From contig KL647299.1 of the NCBI GenBank assembly GCA_000727475.1, positions 3,209,615 to 3,273,614 of the forward strand: a stretch of DNA of 64,000 nucleotides, in the 5' to 3' direction. Position numbers and translations under genes: made by a program. Shown piece after piece: positions 24,101 to 34,054 of this stretch. This DNA is from Sarcocystis neurona. Its lineage: Eukaryota; Apicomplexa; Conoidasida; Eucoccidiorida; Sarcocystidae. Position 1 is the first letter of the stretch. Each line of letters opens with the position of its first letter. The notes beneath the pieces were generated by a model that saw only the letters and a list, made by a program, of their open reading frames with translations, did not search any database and was not told where the DNA came from.

Positions 24101-24948
24101 CTTACTCAGCAGCAGCCAACGTCGCAACAGCTGCAGCTCACGCTTCGACAACAGCAGTGCCACAAAAACTGTGCCCGCGCCTGCAGGGACGGGCAATAGA
24201 TTTTGAAGGGCAGCAACACGAGCAGCAGCGACAGCAGTCCCGGCAGCGCCAACAGGAGCAGCATTACAAAAAGCAGGAGCACCCGAGGCAACGAGACGCC
24301 CAGCAGCTGCAGCAACAGGAGCTCCAGCAACAGGAGCTCCAGCAACAACAGCCGCAACAAGAGCTGCAACAACAGCAGCGACAGCGACAGCAGCTGCAAC
24401 AACAGCACCTGCAGCAACAGCACCTGCAACAACAGCACCTCCAACAACAGCACCTGCAACAACAGCACCTGCAACAACGACAGCAGCTGCAACAACAACA
24501 GCAGCTGCAACAACAGCAGCTGCAACAACAGCAGCCGCAGCAGCAACTGCTCGAACAGCAGAGACGGGAGGCGGAGGCGGAGAACGCCTGGGGCGAGGAG
24601 CACAGACAGCAGCGCGAGCGACAACAGCAGCAGCAACCGCCCCAGCTGCAGCAGCCGCAGCAGCCGCAGCAGCAGCGGTTTCACGCACCTATTCTAAGGC
24701 AGACGACGCAGCGAACAGACCCCCGGCTGCTGCAGCAGGTGAAGGAGAGCAGCAGTCGGCCGAGCAGGAGCAGCGCAGCAGAGGCTAACTCCTCGCCGCT
24801 GCTGTCCCCACACCAAACTCACGCAGACGTACGCGAGTGCATGCAGCAGCAGCAGCAGCAGCAAAGAGAAGACCACGCGATGCAGCCGCAGCCGCGCTGG
24901 CCGCAGCAGCAACAGCGGCAGTGCCACCCGCGGCAACAGCAGATGTAG
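21130..24948 (+). CDS. long Ala/Ser/Gln-rich protein or helicase C-terminal extension
   Basis: A plus-strand frame stays open for about 1,270 codons and ends with TAG at 24946. It has no ATG for over 2 kb after its start, so it needs an upstream exon. A CTGCTGCAG acceptor at 21129 would join in phase 0 to the donor at 20689, making it a possible continuation of the helicase gene. Composition shifts from Ala (GCT) to Ser/Asn (21.8-22.1 kb) to Gln (22.3-24.9 kb). Islands of mixed sequence suggest real coding, for example QAPFPVERPEQRQQ and SQPLLLGQALVSAGEMQQDV near 23.1-23.3 kb and GAPARAAAAEAHA near 24.0 kb. No polymerase, kinase or other known domain was seen. Function is unknown. Confidence 0.45.
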   Translation, partial: REATRLPRPNCSALQVDGAVPGGPSTRARAALRAAAAAASVPVPAAATKRTPPRATAALAFAAAPAVAAVSPVAAAATPAAAAVARAPLSLGTTACGAAAASSVAPSAAFAASAAGFPSAAAPPPHVASAVAPTLASAIASVAPATAAPLVTSTAAPLGASAASASRPGAPAAAVSVSAAAACAGNFSPAASHGGTYFPAAAVRSVAAHRAALVAQLTSVQALLQQSAASVGNSSSRNSSNTRDSQSACSSDSSRNGAQADSSTDCTSSSSSNNSSSNSSNNSSSNSSNNSSSNSSNNSNRNSNSSSNSSSSVHPGRSARSVSDACSSSDSDSRNSSSSCSADGRSRTFQRERKTDAAGERRGGCPSRVDNDSSSNSSRSHPQLQEQTSTEKAAVVNKQRLCSSSWSSSCVQQREQVQQQQGQSQQPEESRQRVRWSLQQQPQIAARESLPAYKWQTGEQEQHQQSPEVQECREPQRRQQQQQQTGDPQQHADEQQQQQQPSIGEEQQLGGKQLCHRQEEQHRPQQQHLQRKWQQQRQQHWGQLQQQWEHQWEQEQQQKWAEQQTETGQEERQCGDGKDQQQQQQRELLCFSNVRSGQQRRGSQQCGNRPAQQQQQREARQQQQQGREEQRSIYREKEQRRAGLFEAMQQQQPKNGKQQQQHESELLHMLQQAPFPVERPEQRQQPVRRSDVLQQQAPLVVAWWQTQQQQQKCALFSQPLLLGQALVSAGEMQQDVQYIEGSSVTTWKQQQQQYQREQQQQQISKTQQRRCSKEQQQHAQEEEEGEKQQDNGEEQQHQHRSETTKKQQQQTPDAARGWQQQQQRQGESTTSYCTSSLVPTREPVSISICKTAAAAARGAASVVERTVERPRSANDTTAAAAGPRIPAAAAAAVPGSAAAPPAESGGTETAGTAASELLDTRDVPATAPGVRGELTGPATLRIRAAPGPANTFDPHTWRKGAPARAAAAEAHAAAAAANTAAPRGHAAAAAPYSAAANVATAAAHASTTAVPQKLCPRLQGRAIDFEGQQHEQQRQQSRQRQQEQHYKKQEHPRQRDAQQLQQQELQQQELQQQQPQQELQQQQRQRQQLQQQHLQQQHLQQQHLQQQHLQQQHLQQRQQLQQQQQLQQQQLQQQQPQQQLLEQQRREAEAENAWGEEHRQQRERQQQQQPPQLQQPQQPQQQRFHAPILRQTTQRTDPRLLQQVKESSSRPSRSSAAEANSSPLLSPHQTHADVRECMQQQQQQQREDHAMQPQPRWPQQQQRQCHPRQQQM
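21930..22065 (+). repeat. AGCAAC-type tandem repeat
   Basis: Alternating AGC and AAC triplets read as Ser/Asn runs within the long frame. Confidence 0.75.
24389..24540 (+). repeat. 15-bp tandem repeat (Leu-Gln-Gln-Gln-His)
   Basis: About six copies of CTGCAACAACAGCAC, decaying into CTGCAACAACAGCAG. It is translated as LQQQH and then LQQQQ repeats in the long Gln-rich frame. Confidence 0.85.
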
Positions 24949-25458
24949 TACGACGGCCGCGTGTTGCAGTAGACGCAGCAACAGCAGCAGCAACAGCGGC
25001 AGCAACAGCAGTTCCGCCGATGGGAAGATCAAGACAGCGGCCACATCGCCACGCTCCCTGTGGCTCTGTGCTGCTCTCGCGTCTGAGAGGCAGCGCGTCA
25101 GTTTCTGCTGCACGTCATACTTGTGGACGAAACTTCGTCCCGCCACCTCGACAGATACAGAGAAAGAGGAACTGAATCACCAGGAAACGTGCAAGATTGT
25201 TTTATACCCAGCCAATCGCCATATATGTATATATGCATGTGTGTGGGTGTAGAGCCAGGGAGAATATATACCAGCAGCAGGAAGGCGAGAGGACAGCAGC
25301 AGCCTTTTATTCAGTAGGAGTCTGTTGCAGGAATGAAGCCAAAGAACAGCAGTGCGAGAAGCAGCAGCAGCTTCGGTAACACGTAGTGAGGCACCGGATG
25401 TTTTTTGCTCCGGTGTCCACTACCGCGGCTGCTGCTTCTGCTGCAGCAGCCGTCCCCT

Positions 25459-25502
25459 TCATGACCCAGTTCTCTCATCTGTTGCTGCTGTCCTGCTGTT
25501 GC
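25459..25502 (-). repeat. left arm of inverted repeat flanking the gap
   Basis: The reverse complement of this segment matches the sequence immediately right of the N gap over about 43 bases with two mismatches. It contains GACAGCAGCAACAGATGAGA. Confidence 0.85.
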
Positions 25503-25639
25503 TGCTGTGGTGCTGCTGTTGCGATTTTGTGCTGCTGTCGCTGCTGCTTCGACTGATGTTGGAGTGGAGAAGAGGCCGCCGCAGAGCAGCGCCGCAGCAC
25601 AGCATGGCAGGCGAGAGGCTGCTGCAGACAGGCCTTCCT

Positions 25640-26494
25640 NNNNNNNNNNNNNNNNNNNNNNNNNNNNNNNNNNNNNNNNNNNNNNNNNNNNNNNNNNNNN
25701 NNNNNNNNNNNNNNNNNNNNNNNNNNNNNNNNNNNNNNNNNNNNNNNNNNNNNNNNNNNNNNNNNNNNNNNNNNNNNNNNNNNNNNNNNNNNNNNNNNNN
25801 NNNNNNNNNNNNNNNNNNNNNNNNNNNNNNNNNNNNNNNNNNNNNNNNNNNNNNNNNNNNNNNNNNNNNNNNNNNNNNNNNNNNNNNNNNNNNNNNNNNN
25901 NNNNNNNNNNNNNNNNNNNNNNNNNNNNNNNNNNNNNNNNNNNNNNNNNNNNNNNNNNNNNNNNNNNNNNNNNNNNNNNNNNNNNNNNNNNNNNNNNNNN
26001 NNNNNNNNNNNNNNNNNNNNNNNNNNNNNNNNNNNNNNNNNNNNNNNNNNNNNNNNNNNNNNNNNNNNNNNNNNNNNNNNNNNNNNNNNNNNNNNNNNNN
26101 NNNNNNNNNNNNNNNNNNNNNNNNNNNNNNNNNNNNNNNNNNNNNNNNNNNNNNNNNNNNNNNNNNNNNNNNNNNNNNNNNNNNNNNNNNNNNNNNNNNN
26201 NNNNNNNNNNNNNNNNNNNNNNNNNNNNNNNNNNNNNNNNNNNNNNNNNNNNNNNNNNNNNNNNNNNNNNNNNNNNNNNNNNNNNNNNNNNNNNNNNNNN
26301 NNNNNNNNNNNNNNNNNNNNNNNNNNNNNNNNNNNNNNNNNNNNNNNNNNNNNNNNNNNNNNNNNNNNNNNNNNNNNNNNNNNNNNNNNNNNNNNNNNNN
26401 NNNNNNNNNNNNNNNNNNNNNNNNNNNNNNNNNNNNNNNNNNNNNNNNNNNNNNNNNNNNNNNNNNNNNNNNNNNNNNNNNNNNNNNNNNNNNN
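25640..26494. other. assembly gap (855 N)
   Basis: A run of 855 N. Because 855 is divisible by three, frames appear to run through it on both strands. They have no support. Confidence 0.99.
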
Positions 26495-26538
26495 CAGCAG
26501 CAGGACAGCAGCAACAGATGAGAGGACTGGGCCATGAA
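26495..26538 (+). repeat. right arm of inverted repeat flanking the gap
   Basis: Begins at the first base after the gap and matches the left arm in opposite orientation. The similarity ends after about CATGAAG on both sides. Confidence 0.85.
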
Positions 26539-27242
26539 GCAGTGGTCTTCGTTGCTTGCAACATCCTACCGCTTTTGTTTCTCAGAGCTAAAGTGAAGCA
26601 GCAACCCCGCACACACAGGCTACTTGTGCTGCTGCTGTTTCCCCTGGGCACGCGTGCTGCCAGTAGTGCCCCGGCGAAGATTCGACGCTGCTTCTGCACG
26701 TGTTGCTGCTGCTGGCATTTAAAAACATGCAGGCGCTTTCCCACCTCACGCGGATGACGTGCTGCTGCTACAGACACCGCTGCTGTTCCTTCACATGCTG
26801 CTGCTGCTTCGCACATGCGGCTGTTTCTGCTGCTGCTGCCGCCTCCGATACGCCGCTGATTCTGGTGCTGCTGCCGCCGCCTCCGACACGCTGCTGTTTC
26901 TGCTGCTGCTGCAGTGCCCACCAGTAGTGGAGATGCTGCCGGTGCAGGCGTTTCGCATGTACGGAAGGCACGGGGCCTTCTGTTGCTCTCTTTTTGCGGT
27001 TGTGTTCTCCTTTCTTTCGTCTTCCACAAAGGCGGCAGCCAGGCAAGCCCGAGCGGGCGCACCTGGCGCCTTGCGCATGCTTGCACGCTGCTGGCAAGAC
27101 TTCTTTCTCTCGCTTTTGAGTACGACGCGGTGCACCTTCTGCAGCCGAAACGCGAGAGAAGGGAAGGACACATGCTGTCTTCAGTTGTTTTGATGAGAAG
27201 GAACACTGCTCTATTCTTCTTGCTTATTCCTGCTGCAAACAT
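26495..27242 (-). CDS. hypothetical protein, 3' part lost in gap
   Basis: A minus-strand frame starts at an ATG at 27242 (MFAAGISKKNRAVFLLIK) and stays open for about 249 codons to the gap edge. It has a basic N-terminal third, then Ala/Gln/Ser-rich sequence from CTG tracts at 26.7-26.9 kb. The plus strand is also open through 26914-27465 with plausible composition, so the coding strand is not settled. No domain recognised. Confidence 0.25.
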
Positions 27243-28181
27243 CTCTGTTAAAAAGATTAGAAACTGGGAAAGTACGCTCGTCGGTCGAGGACACTGGTCT
27301 GCATCTGTTTGTCGTCACTGCTCTTTCTTCGCGCGGCGACGAAGAATCTGCGCAGCAGACCCTCATGTGCGCAGGCACAGGGCAAGAACGCAGCGACAGC
27401 AGCAGCAACACAGTTCCGATATAGATGCAATGAAATTCAACGCAGTCATGTATATACACGCATAAACCTACATAGCTTGTGCGCGCGGCACGAGTCACTC
27501 TGCTTGTGTGTGTGTGTGTGTATGTCTGTTTGTGTTTATGTATAAACTTCTCTCTATCTATCTCTCTTACTAAATATGCGTAGATATGCATAGGGAGAGA
27601 AAAGAGAGAGAAAATGAGAGGCAGAAATAGCTACACAGAGATATGTGTGTGCGTGTGTGTGTATACTTGTATATACAAATGTAGGTACGTTGGTTGATAG
27701 ACAGATACACTTGTTGAAACTGACGGCTGCGGTTACGCGAGCATGAAGAAGCGAAGAAGATGGGGAGTCGTTCACCGGCGCCTCAAGGAGAAAACGCACC
27801 CACACACAAACGCGGGGAGATGTACGTGTTGTGCCTGTCTCTGTACAAGGTGACCACTACGGATAGAGGCAGTGAATTCTAGAGACACTCGACATTTAAG
27901 AAGTATATGCGCTCGCGTCTCGTCTCGAGGTTGCTCTCTCCCTCTGTCTTGTCGTGCGCGTCGCCAGCTTTGCCGCGAGGCACCACTTCTCTTGCTTGCA
28001 GAGCCGGAAGAGAAACAAAGAGACAGATGCAGAGTCCACTTAAATACACATACACATACTTACTTGTATAATATATATAGGTAGATCTACATACTGCTGC
28101 AGCCAGGTCTGCGTACACACTCACGCACACGCACGTGGTGACGGCGGCCCACACAGACGCCCAGAAAAAAGGGGCACAGGG

Positions 28182-28355
28182 CTACTTTTTCTTTTGCTGC
28201 AAAACTCCAACAACGACACCAGGCAACTGGCGCAAGGCGAGAGCTTCCCACGGCACGGATTCCTCCACGACTGAGCGGCAGCTCCGCATGAACTCCTGTT
28301 CATGCTGCTGGTGAAGATCGGCTGCCTTCTGTTTCACGGTGAAAACGGTTTCTCT
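28182..28355 (-). CDS. candidate C-terminal exon of a helical protein
   Basis: About 58 codons ending in TAG at 28182. It reads PRETVFTVKQKAADLHQQHE and later VVEESVPWEALALRQLP, ending QQKKK. Composition and amphipathic helix pattern look genuine, while other frames contain stops. No partner exon could be fixed. Function unknown. Confidence 0.3.
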   Translation of the reverse strand, partial: RETVFTVKQKAADLHQQHEQEFMRSCRSVVEESVPWEALALRQLPGVVVGVLQQKKK

Positions 28356-28483
28356 CGGCCACACGCGAAGGCATACATAAACAGGCATCTATTTGGTTGT
28401 GCCGGAGTGCCGGTGTATGGTGGACGGGCCTGGTGAAGTTAGACTAGTACATACGCACATACAAACATATACATACACACATA

Positions 28484-28507
28484 CGTATATATATATATAT
28501 ATATATG
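28484..28507. repeat. TA microsatellite
   Basis: An uninterrupted TA run within a longer AC/AT-rich spacer (28.4-28.6 kb). Confidence 0.85.
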
Positions 28508-28845
28508 CGTGTGTATGTGTGTGTCTTTCTCTCGATGTATATTTATACATGTGTGAATACATATATGCGTGCATATAAATACGTAGAATCAGACAGCGCA
28601 TGCGGGGCTTTAGCCACGGGCCCTTCCAGCGAACACGTACAAGCTAGCCAGAGAACGACAGAAAGCAAGGAAGAAAAGTCAGAGGGTAGCTACACATGTA
28701 CACACACATATCTACGTACAGCTGGCGAGGAATGGACGCGCACACATTCATAGATGTAGGTATAAATGTGTATGCGTATAGGTAGGTATTCATTCGCCTC
28801 TGCCTGTGCGTGTGGGTGCTTTCTTTTTCTGCTTGTCTCTCTTAG

Positions 28846-28990
28846 GTGCCTGCGGTGGTGCATACTCTTTTTTAAAAGTTTCCTAGCCTTCGTGAGAGAC
28901 AACCCTGCGATACACTTAGTCGTATATCAAGGTCTCCCACACACACCAGTCTTGACGTTGAGTGGTGCGGATGTGAAGAAGAGTTCGTAG
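28846..28990 (+). CDS. candidate exon, mL43/L51-S25-CI-B8-like fold
   Basis: After a strong polypyrimidine tract and TTAG acceptor, the plus strand encodes about 48 residues ending at TAG 28988. The core reads FLAFVRDNPAIHLVVYQG, then LPHTPVLTLSGADVKK. This resembles the segment of mitochondrial ribosomal protein L43 and relatives (thioredoxin-like L51/S25/CI-B8 domain): an FxRxNP turn, a beta strand, a Pro, then a strand and a xG turn. The N-terminal half of the domain was not found upstream. The minus strand over the same bases gives a Lys/Arg-rich frame, so the call is tentative. Confidence 0.3.
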
Positions 28991-29000
28991 AGAGTAACGT

Positions 29001-29964
29001 CTACATCGAAGTATCTGCGATGGAACTGCACAGAGGCATACCTGCATACGTGTCCACGTATACGACTACACGTCGTAACTGGAGATACGGGCGAAAGTTA
29101 CTAGGCGTTCGCGTGTATGGTACTTTTCCTCCCGACGTTTCGTAAGTGAGAATTTTCCGGAGAAGCCTCCGTTTCTGCACGAGCATTAAGACTAGTTCAT
29201 ATACGCGTGCCCACGCGGACAGCAGGAGGCGTCGCCTTTGCGCTGTCGCGACACAGAAGCAGCCACCAGACAACAGCACAGGCGCTGCTGCGAATTCTGC
29301 TTCCACGGGTCCACTTTCCCTCCTTTCCGGTGCTTCCGCCTCTTCTTCGCCAGAAGAAACGCGTTCCACCAGGTCCCTAACAGAATTCCACAGACCCTAC
29401 GTAAACGTGATTTTGAAGCCCACTGCTCCGCGTGCTAATAGGAGCTGTTCGGTGCACGGTCGGGGAAACGAACCCAGTGTCCCCATACGCGGTTTACTGC
29501 CGAAGTCAGCTGCAGACACAGTCACGCAAACAAAAGCAGCTGCAACAACAGCAGCACGCGTACGCGCGCCCTTTAGGAGCAGCAGCCAGCAACAGCAGCG
29601 CAAGCTAGGCGGGGCAAACGCGAGCAGCAGTAGCAGGTGCCTTTGCCCGAAGCACAGAGCAGCTGCAGCAACCTGCAGCAGCAGTCAAAGCACGATCAGC
29701 CAGCACCAGCACCAGCTGTGGCACCCGTCGGCCGTACCGTGGCAGGCGCACTCAACAGCAGACAGCACGTGGATCCGCAACTCGCGGCAGCATCCAGCAG
29801 CAAATGGGCACACAGGCAGCAGCCCCGCCAGCAGCTGTACTACGCTTGTGGCCAGCAGCAGCAGCGGCGGACCATCAGTACAGCGCGCAGCAGTAGGGAA
29901 GCTCGCAGCGAGCGCAACAGCAGAAGCAGCCGAGGCCGGGACTGAAGGACGCTTGCTCGACTAG
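29001..29964. CDS. antiparallel open frames, coding strand unresolved
   Basis: The plus strand is open for 272 codons (29146-29964) without an early ATG. It has Ser/Ala/Thr-rich sequence and CAG tracts in its second half. The minus strand is open from 29603 to 29001 apart from one TAG at 29399-29397. Right after that TAG it reads GLWNSVRDLVERVSSGEEE, and the bases before it (TTTACGTAG) could be a splice acceptor. The minus frame continues to VYELVLMLVQKRRLLRKIL. One of the two is probably an exon. I lean to the minus strand below 29.4 kb. No domain recognised. Confidence 0.35.
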
Positions 29965-31116
29965 ACAGATGCGTGCATGCGATGTTCCCGATAGTGACAG
30001 AGGGGGTGTGAGGCTGCCGAAGATCTGGTGCTCCTTTCGGTCACTAGCAGTGGTTCTTTCGTTGCAGGTGGAAGTCTGCACCTGCACGCGCATGTTTTGT
30101 TCGATCGGGCAAGAGAATATAAAAATTCGCATCACGCATCAAGCAGGACGGTCAGGTTGTACCCAAAGGCCGCTTCCTCCCCACATGCGCCGGTTTCACG
30201 TGCATGCAGTGTGTCAATAACCCTGGCGGTACCTCACAGTGTGTCGCACACACCACGCACGTGCAAGAGAAGACAGTTTCTTCGGGAGAAAGCAAGTATG
30301 CTGGGCATGCGGCGCACGTCTTCTTGCCTAAATGCACCCATCAGATATCTTGTCCTACTACGTGCATGCAACATGTAGGGGGAGAAATACGTTTCCGTTC
30401 TCGGAATCTTCACCCCGCTACCCAAACGGACGTTCCCTCCACCAAATCGTCTTCTATCGGCACATACGCATGCGTCGACTTCCCCCGCCAGACTCGCAGC
30501 AGCAGCAAAAGCGGTTTCCCCACCCTCCCACGCACCAGGCACACACACGCGTCCATCGCAACATACTCTCCACGGCCATCCAGAGACACGCCTGTACAAA
30601 CAAATCTACACGATCGTTGACGCATATAGTTTTTTATAACTGGTCACACACATGCACACAAAGACGCACGTTTACACACGTTGCATTCTTATATACAGCC
30701 ATGCGGAGAAAGCCCGTTTATACATGTCTCTACGACGTATATCTTGTGCATATATATATAATGTGTATACGTTTATTTACTCCTACGTTGCTGTGAATAC
30801 AAAAGTATTTTCTGTACGCACACACATACGTGTACTGCTGTGGATAGACACCCATAGATATATATCCATTCAGCGAGGCATGGCCTCCACTTGCATATAT
30901 GTGTTGTGATGCGGACGGAAACATAATTAATTTTGTGTATTTTCAATACTATATTGTTGCTTTCTCGCTGAGTCGAGTTCTCACGTCGCGAGTGTTCTCT
31001 TCCTCTGTGCGCCTGCTGCATGCCGCTCGCTCTTCCACTTTCACGCACGCACTTGGCGTCCCACGCATGCATCTAAACCCTCCCGTGCTCGGCGAGACAC
31101 ATATGCATCTCTGCAG

Positions 31117-32363
31117 CTTCTCTCTTTCCGCCCGGTGGAGACACGCCGCAAACTCCTTTACGTCGGTGCAGCAACAGCAGCGGTCAACGTCTCGCGCATG
31201 CTGTACCCCTGTGCAGCCGACGCGCTTCAGGGCGTTCCCGCATATACGCTGTCCCGGTACTACGCAGGCAAAACGAAAACACACGAATACTTCGACGCGC
31301 GCGCGCGCGCAGGCAGGCGGCTACGTTGAACACAGACACACACGCTGTTTCTCCGCAGCGTACCGCCCACTCGGCCGATCTACGGAAGCAGACACGTTTT
31401 GCCTTTTTGATCTGTAGTCGACCGTGTCACTGCCACGGACACGCCAGGAGAAGGGAAGGGGCACTGAACGCCTGTCTACTACTCTTCGGTGGCCCCTGCG
31501 TCTTTTTTTGCGCCGCAGTCTCGGGATCTACTACCTCCGTGGGCGGCGACCAGGAGCCATTCGCCCCTTTACAGAGACACGCATATATCTCTGTGGTGTA
31601 CGGGCAGCGCCAGCTTGCGCATCTCGGTATGTCTACTTTTTCGGAATGTGTCTACACGTCTGAGCGTCTCTGCGTCTCTCTCCTTGTGTGTGCGCAGAAC
31701 TCGTTTGTGAGATCAGACCCGTCACACATACTGGAAAAATCAACATAGTCATATACGTATATATACCTATCTGCCTATATGTGTGTGTATATACATATGT
31801 ACATATTCGTGGACGCTTCCTTAGTTCTGTCGGCGAGCTCCCTACATGTCTGTGTCGTGTGTCTTCGCTTGTGCGGGCGTGTGCCTGTGTCCGCGTCTGC
31901 AACTGCCTCCTTATTCCCCGTTTCTTTGCATGCGTGTCTATACATATATGTATATACACGCATCCACAAAGCGTACGCTAATACCAACGAATGTGTGAGT
32001 ATGCCTCTCGTTTTGTGCTGAATCTTCTCTCTCTAAAGCACCTTGTCTTCTTCCTTGAGCTCCTGACATACACAGGTATGTGTGCGCAGACGAATATCCG
32101 GTAAAGTGAAGAGGGCGGAGGGCCACATGACAGAGGGAGACCCGGCAATTTTGTGCGTTGCGGACGGATTACTTTTTCTGACGGAGAAAGAGCACTCCTT
32201 CCCCCCGCTAACGAAGATGAAGAAGGCGCTGCGAGTGTAACATCTGCTTCGTCGGCTCGCTGCGGGTCGCTCTGGCAGCTGCTTCATCCCCTCAGATGCA
32301 CAACCCGCGGGCCCTAAGGCGCTTCTTCGACGGAAGGCCGTCCCCCGACCTCTTCGTGCAAAG
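31117..32363 (+). CDS. multi-exon conserved-looking protein of unknown function
   Basis: Five plus-strand exons join with consistent phase: 31117-31324, 31519-31626, 31698-31756, 32076-32234 and 32296-32363. Junctions: CTAC|GTTGAA to CGCCGCAG, CTCG|GTATGT to GTGCGCAG, ATAC|GTATAT to CATACACAG, CGA|GTGTAA to CCCCTCAG, and a last donor CAAAG|GTATGT. Peptide landmarks are KLLYVGAATAAVNVSRMLYP with a possible membrane or hydrophobic helix, then QRHAYISVVYGQRQLAHLE, ILCVADGLLFLTEKEHSF and MHNPRALRRFFDGRPSPDLF. The last donor implies at least one more exon; an acceptor at 32404 is possible. No start codon was found, so the 5' end is missing. I do not recognise the family. It converges on the PKA regulatory subunit gene, whose stop lies about 0.57 kb away. 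The first junction has an alternative acceptor at 31365 that would end the protein at 31417. Confidence 0.5.
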
Positions 32364-32933
32364 GTATGTGTTTATCTGACGAGTTGCTTCTTCCCCCATC
32401 ACAGACACCACGCCTGTTTCTCTTTCTACGAAAGTGCGGAACACATACCGTGCGCGTGCCTGTGCGCCCCCCCCGCCGCCCCCCCCCCTTGCAAGAAGAC
32501 GGGTCGCCGCGTGTGTCTCGCAGCCCTCGCCACGTCTCTCTTCTCAAACGTGTCCCCATGTCTTCGCGGCAACGACAACGGTCCCTCCCCAAAACGCAGA
32601 CGCATGTTCCCCTTTTGCAAAGGAACGCGTGTCGTGTTGTTCTCGCCGTGTCGCGGCCGTGCGCTCGGCTCGACTCGCGGTGCGCCCATGCATGCGTGGA
32701 TAAAGCAGGGCGTCCGAGCGACGCGGGACCTTCCAACAGTCGTCCGCGTCGGTGCGCTGCAGCAGTGCTGCTGCTGCGGAAGCGTGTGGCGCCGCGTGTC
32801 GGCGTGTGTGTGCTACAACAGCAGTGCTGCCCCCTAGGGAGGCGTGTGAGGTCGCGTGTCGGCGTGTGTGCTGCAGCAGCAGTGCTGCCCCTCGGGAAGC
32901 GTGTGGGGCCGGGCATCGATGTGTGCGTGTGTG
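32364..32933. other. convergent spacer with C-runs and CTG-type repeats
   Basis: Lies between the last recognised exon of the plus-strand gene and the PKA-R stop. It contains a C-run at about 32466-32488 and three loose copies of a GCGTGTGTGCTGCAGCAGCAG-like unit at 32757-32935. Both 3' untranslated regions, and perhaps a final plus-strand exon, probably lie here. Confidence 0.5.
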
Positions 32934-34023
32934 TTAATTGCTATCGAGATACTTCGTGTCGAGGCCAAGGGCCTGCATGGCAGCACGGTAGTTTTCTTGA
33001 TTACGCATGAGAATCTGCTCGACGGGGCCGAGGAGTCTTTTGAAGCTTCTGCGGTCGAGGTAGGCGGCGAGAGTCGGCTGCGCGGTCGCAACAACGGTCG
33101 CAGCACGGGGCTGATCCTTCAGGAGCGCCAGCTCGCCGAAGTACGAGCCTCGCTTGTACCGCATGACGCACATGTTATTCTTCCGGGCCTCGGCCTCGCC
33201 GTCGAGCAGCACGTAGAAGGTGTCGCCGCGGTCTCCCTCTCGAATGATGACGTCGCCCTTGCTGTAGACTTTCGTCTTCAGCGCGTCAGCCAACTTCGAC
33301 CGCTCGTACGGGTCGACGTCCGCCAGCAGCGGCACCTGCCCACCCGCCACCCCACACACGCATACACACATGTGACTGCGGCACACGGAGACGAGACACA
33401 CACAGAGAGACGCCGTCTCTCCGCCTCCTGCGCGAACACAAAGCAGCAGGGCCGCCGCCGGGCTCCTGCAGTGGCCCGACTGAAGACCCCCCCCCCACGG
33501 CAGCAGCACAGGGCCCCCCACCTACACACAGAAGAAGAGACACCCCCCCCCCCACGCCTGCCGGAAGGAAGACGACGAAGAAAACGCACCACGCACAGAC
33601 GGAGACACGGAGACAGCGCGCGTGCGGCGGCGAAGAAGTTCTCCCCAGAAACGTGGGCAGCACCAGGGGGCCTCCTCGTCATATCGAGGGTCGCGTAGAA
33701 AACATGAGTGGAGAACGCGGGCATACCCACCAAGAGATGCAGACGACTGCTCAGAAGCTTCTGGCGGACACATGGATGATATCCATACATACACCTATAC
33801 ATCCACATATTTCTATGCAATGCATGCACGCACAGATACAGAGGAAACCGCAAAACAACGGCCACCGTTGTGTTGACGTATCACATGCATGCATAGGAGG
33901 AATCTACATGGAGTCTGTAGAGGGAGACGGAGACACTGTACATATAGACAGACACACAGTGTTCGTCGGTGTCTCTCTGTGTCTCTGTGTGTGTGTGTGT
34001 ATTCGTGCACATATATATATATA

Positions 34024-34054
<31 letters not shown>

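Noticed and set aside
21130..24948. Family A DNA polymerase domain completing a POLQ gene
   Set aside because: No polymerase motifs A, B or C are visible in any frame downstream of the helicase.
25311..27242. Long open frames crossing the N gap on both strands
   Set aside because: The 855 N contain no information and their number is divisible by three, so continuity is an artefact.
32856..33698. 280-codon plus-strand frame over the PKA-R last exon
   Set aside because: It is the antisense shadow of cyclic-nucleotide domain B, whose minus-strand reading has clear motifs.
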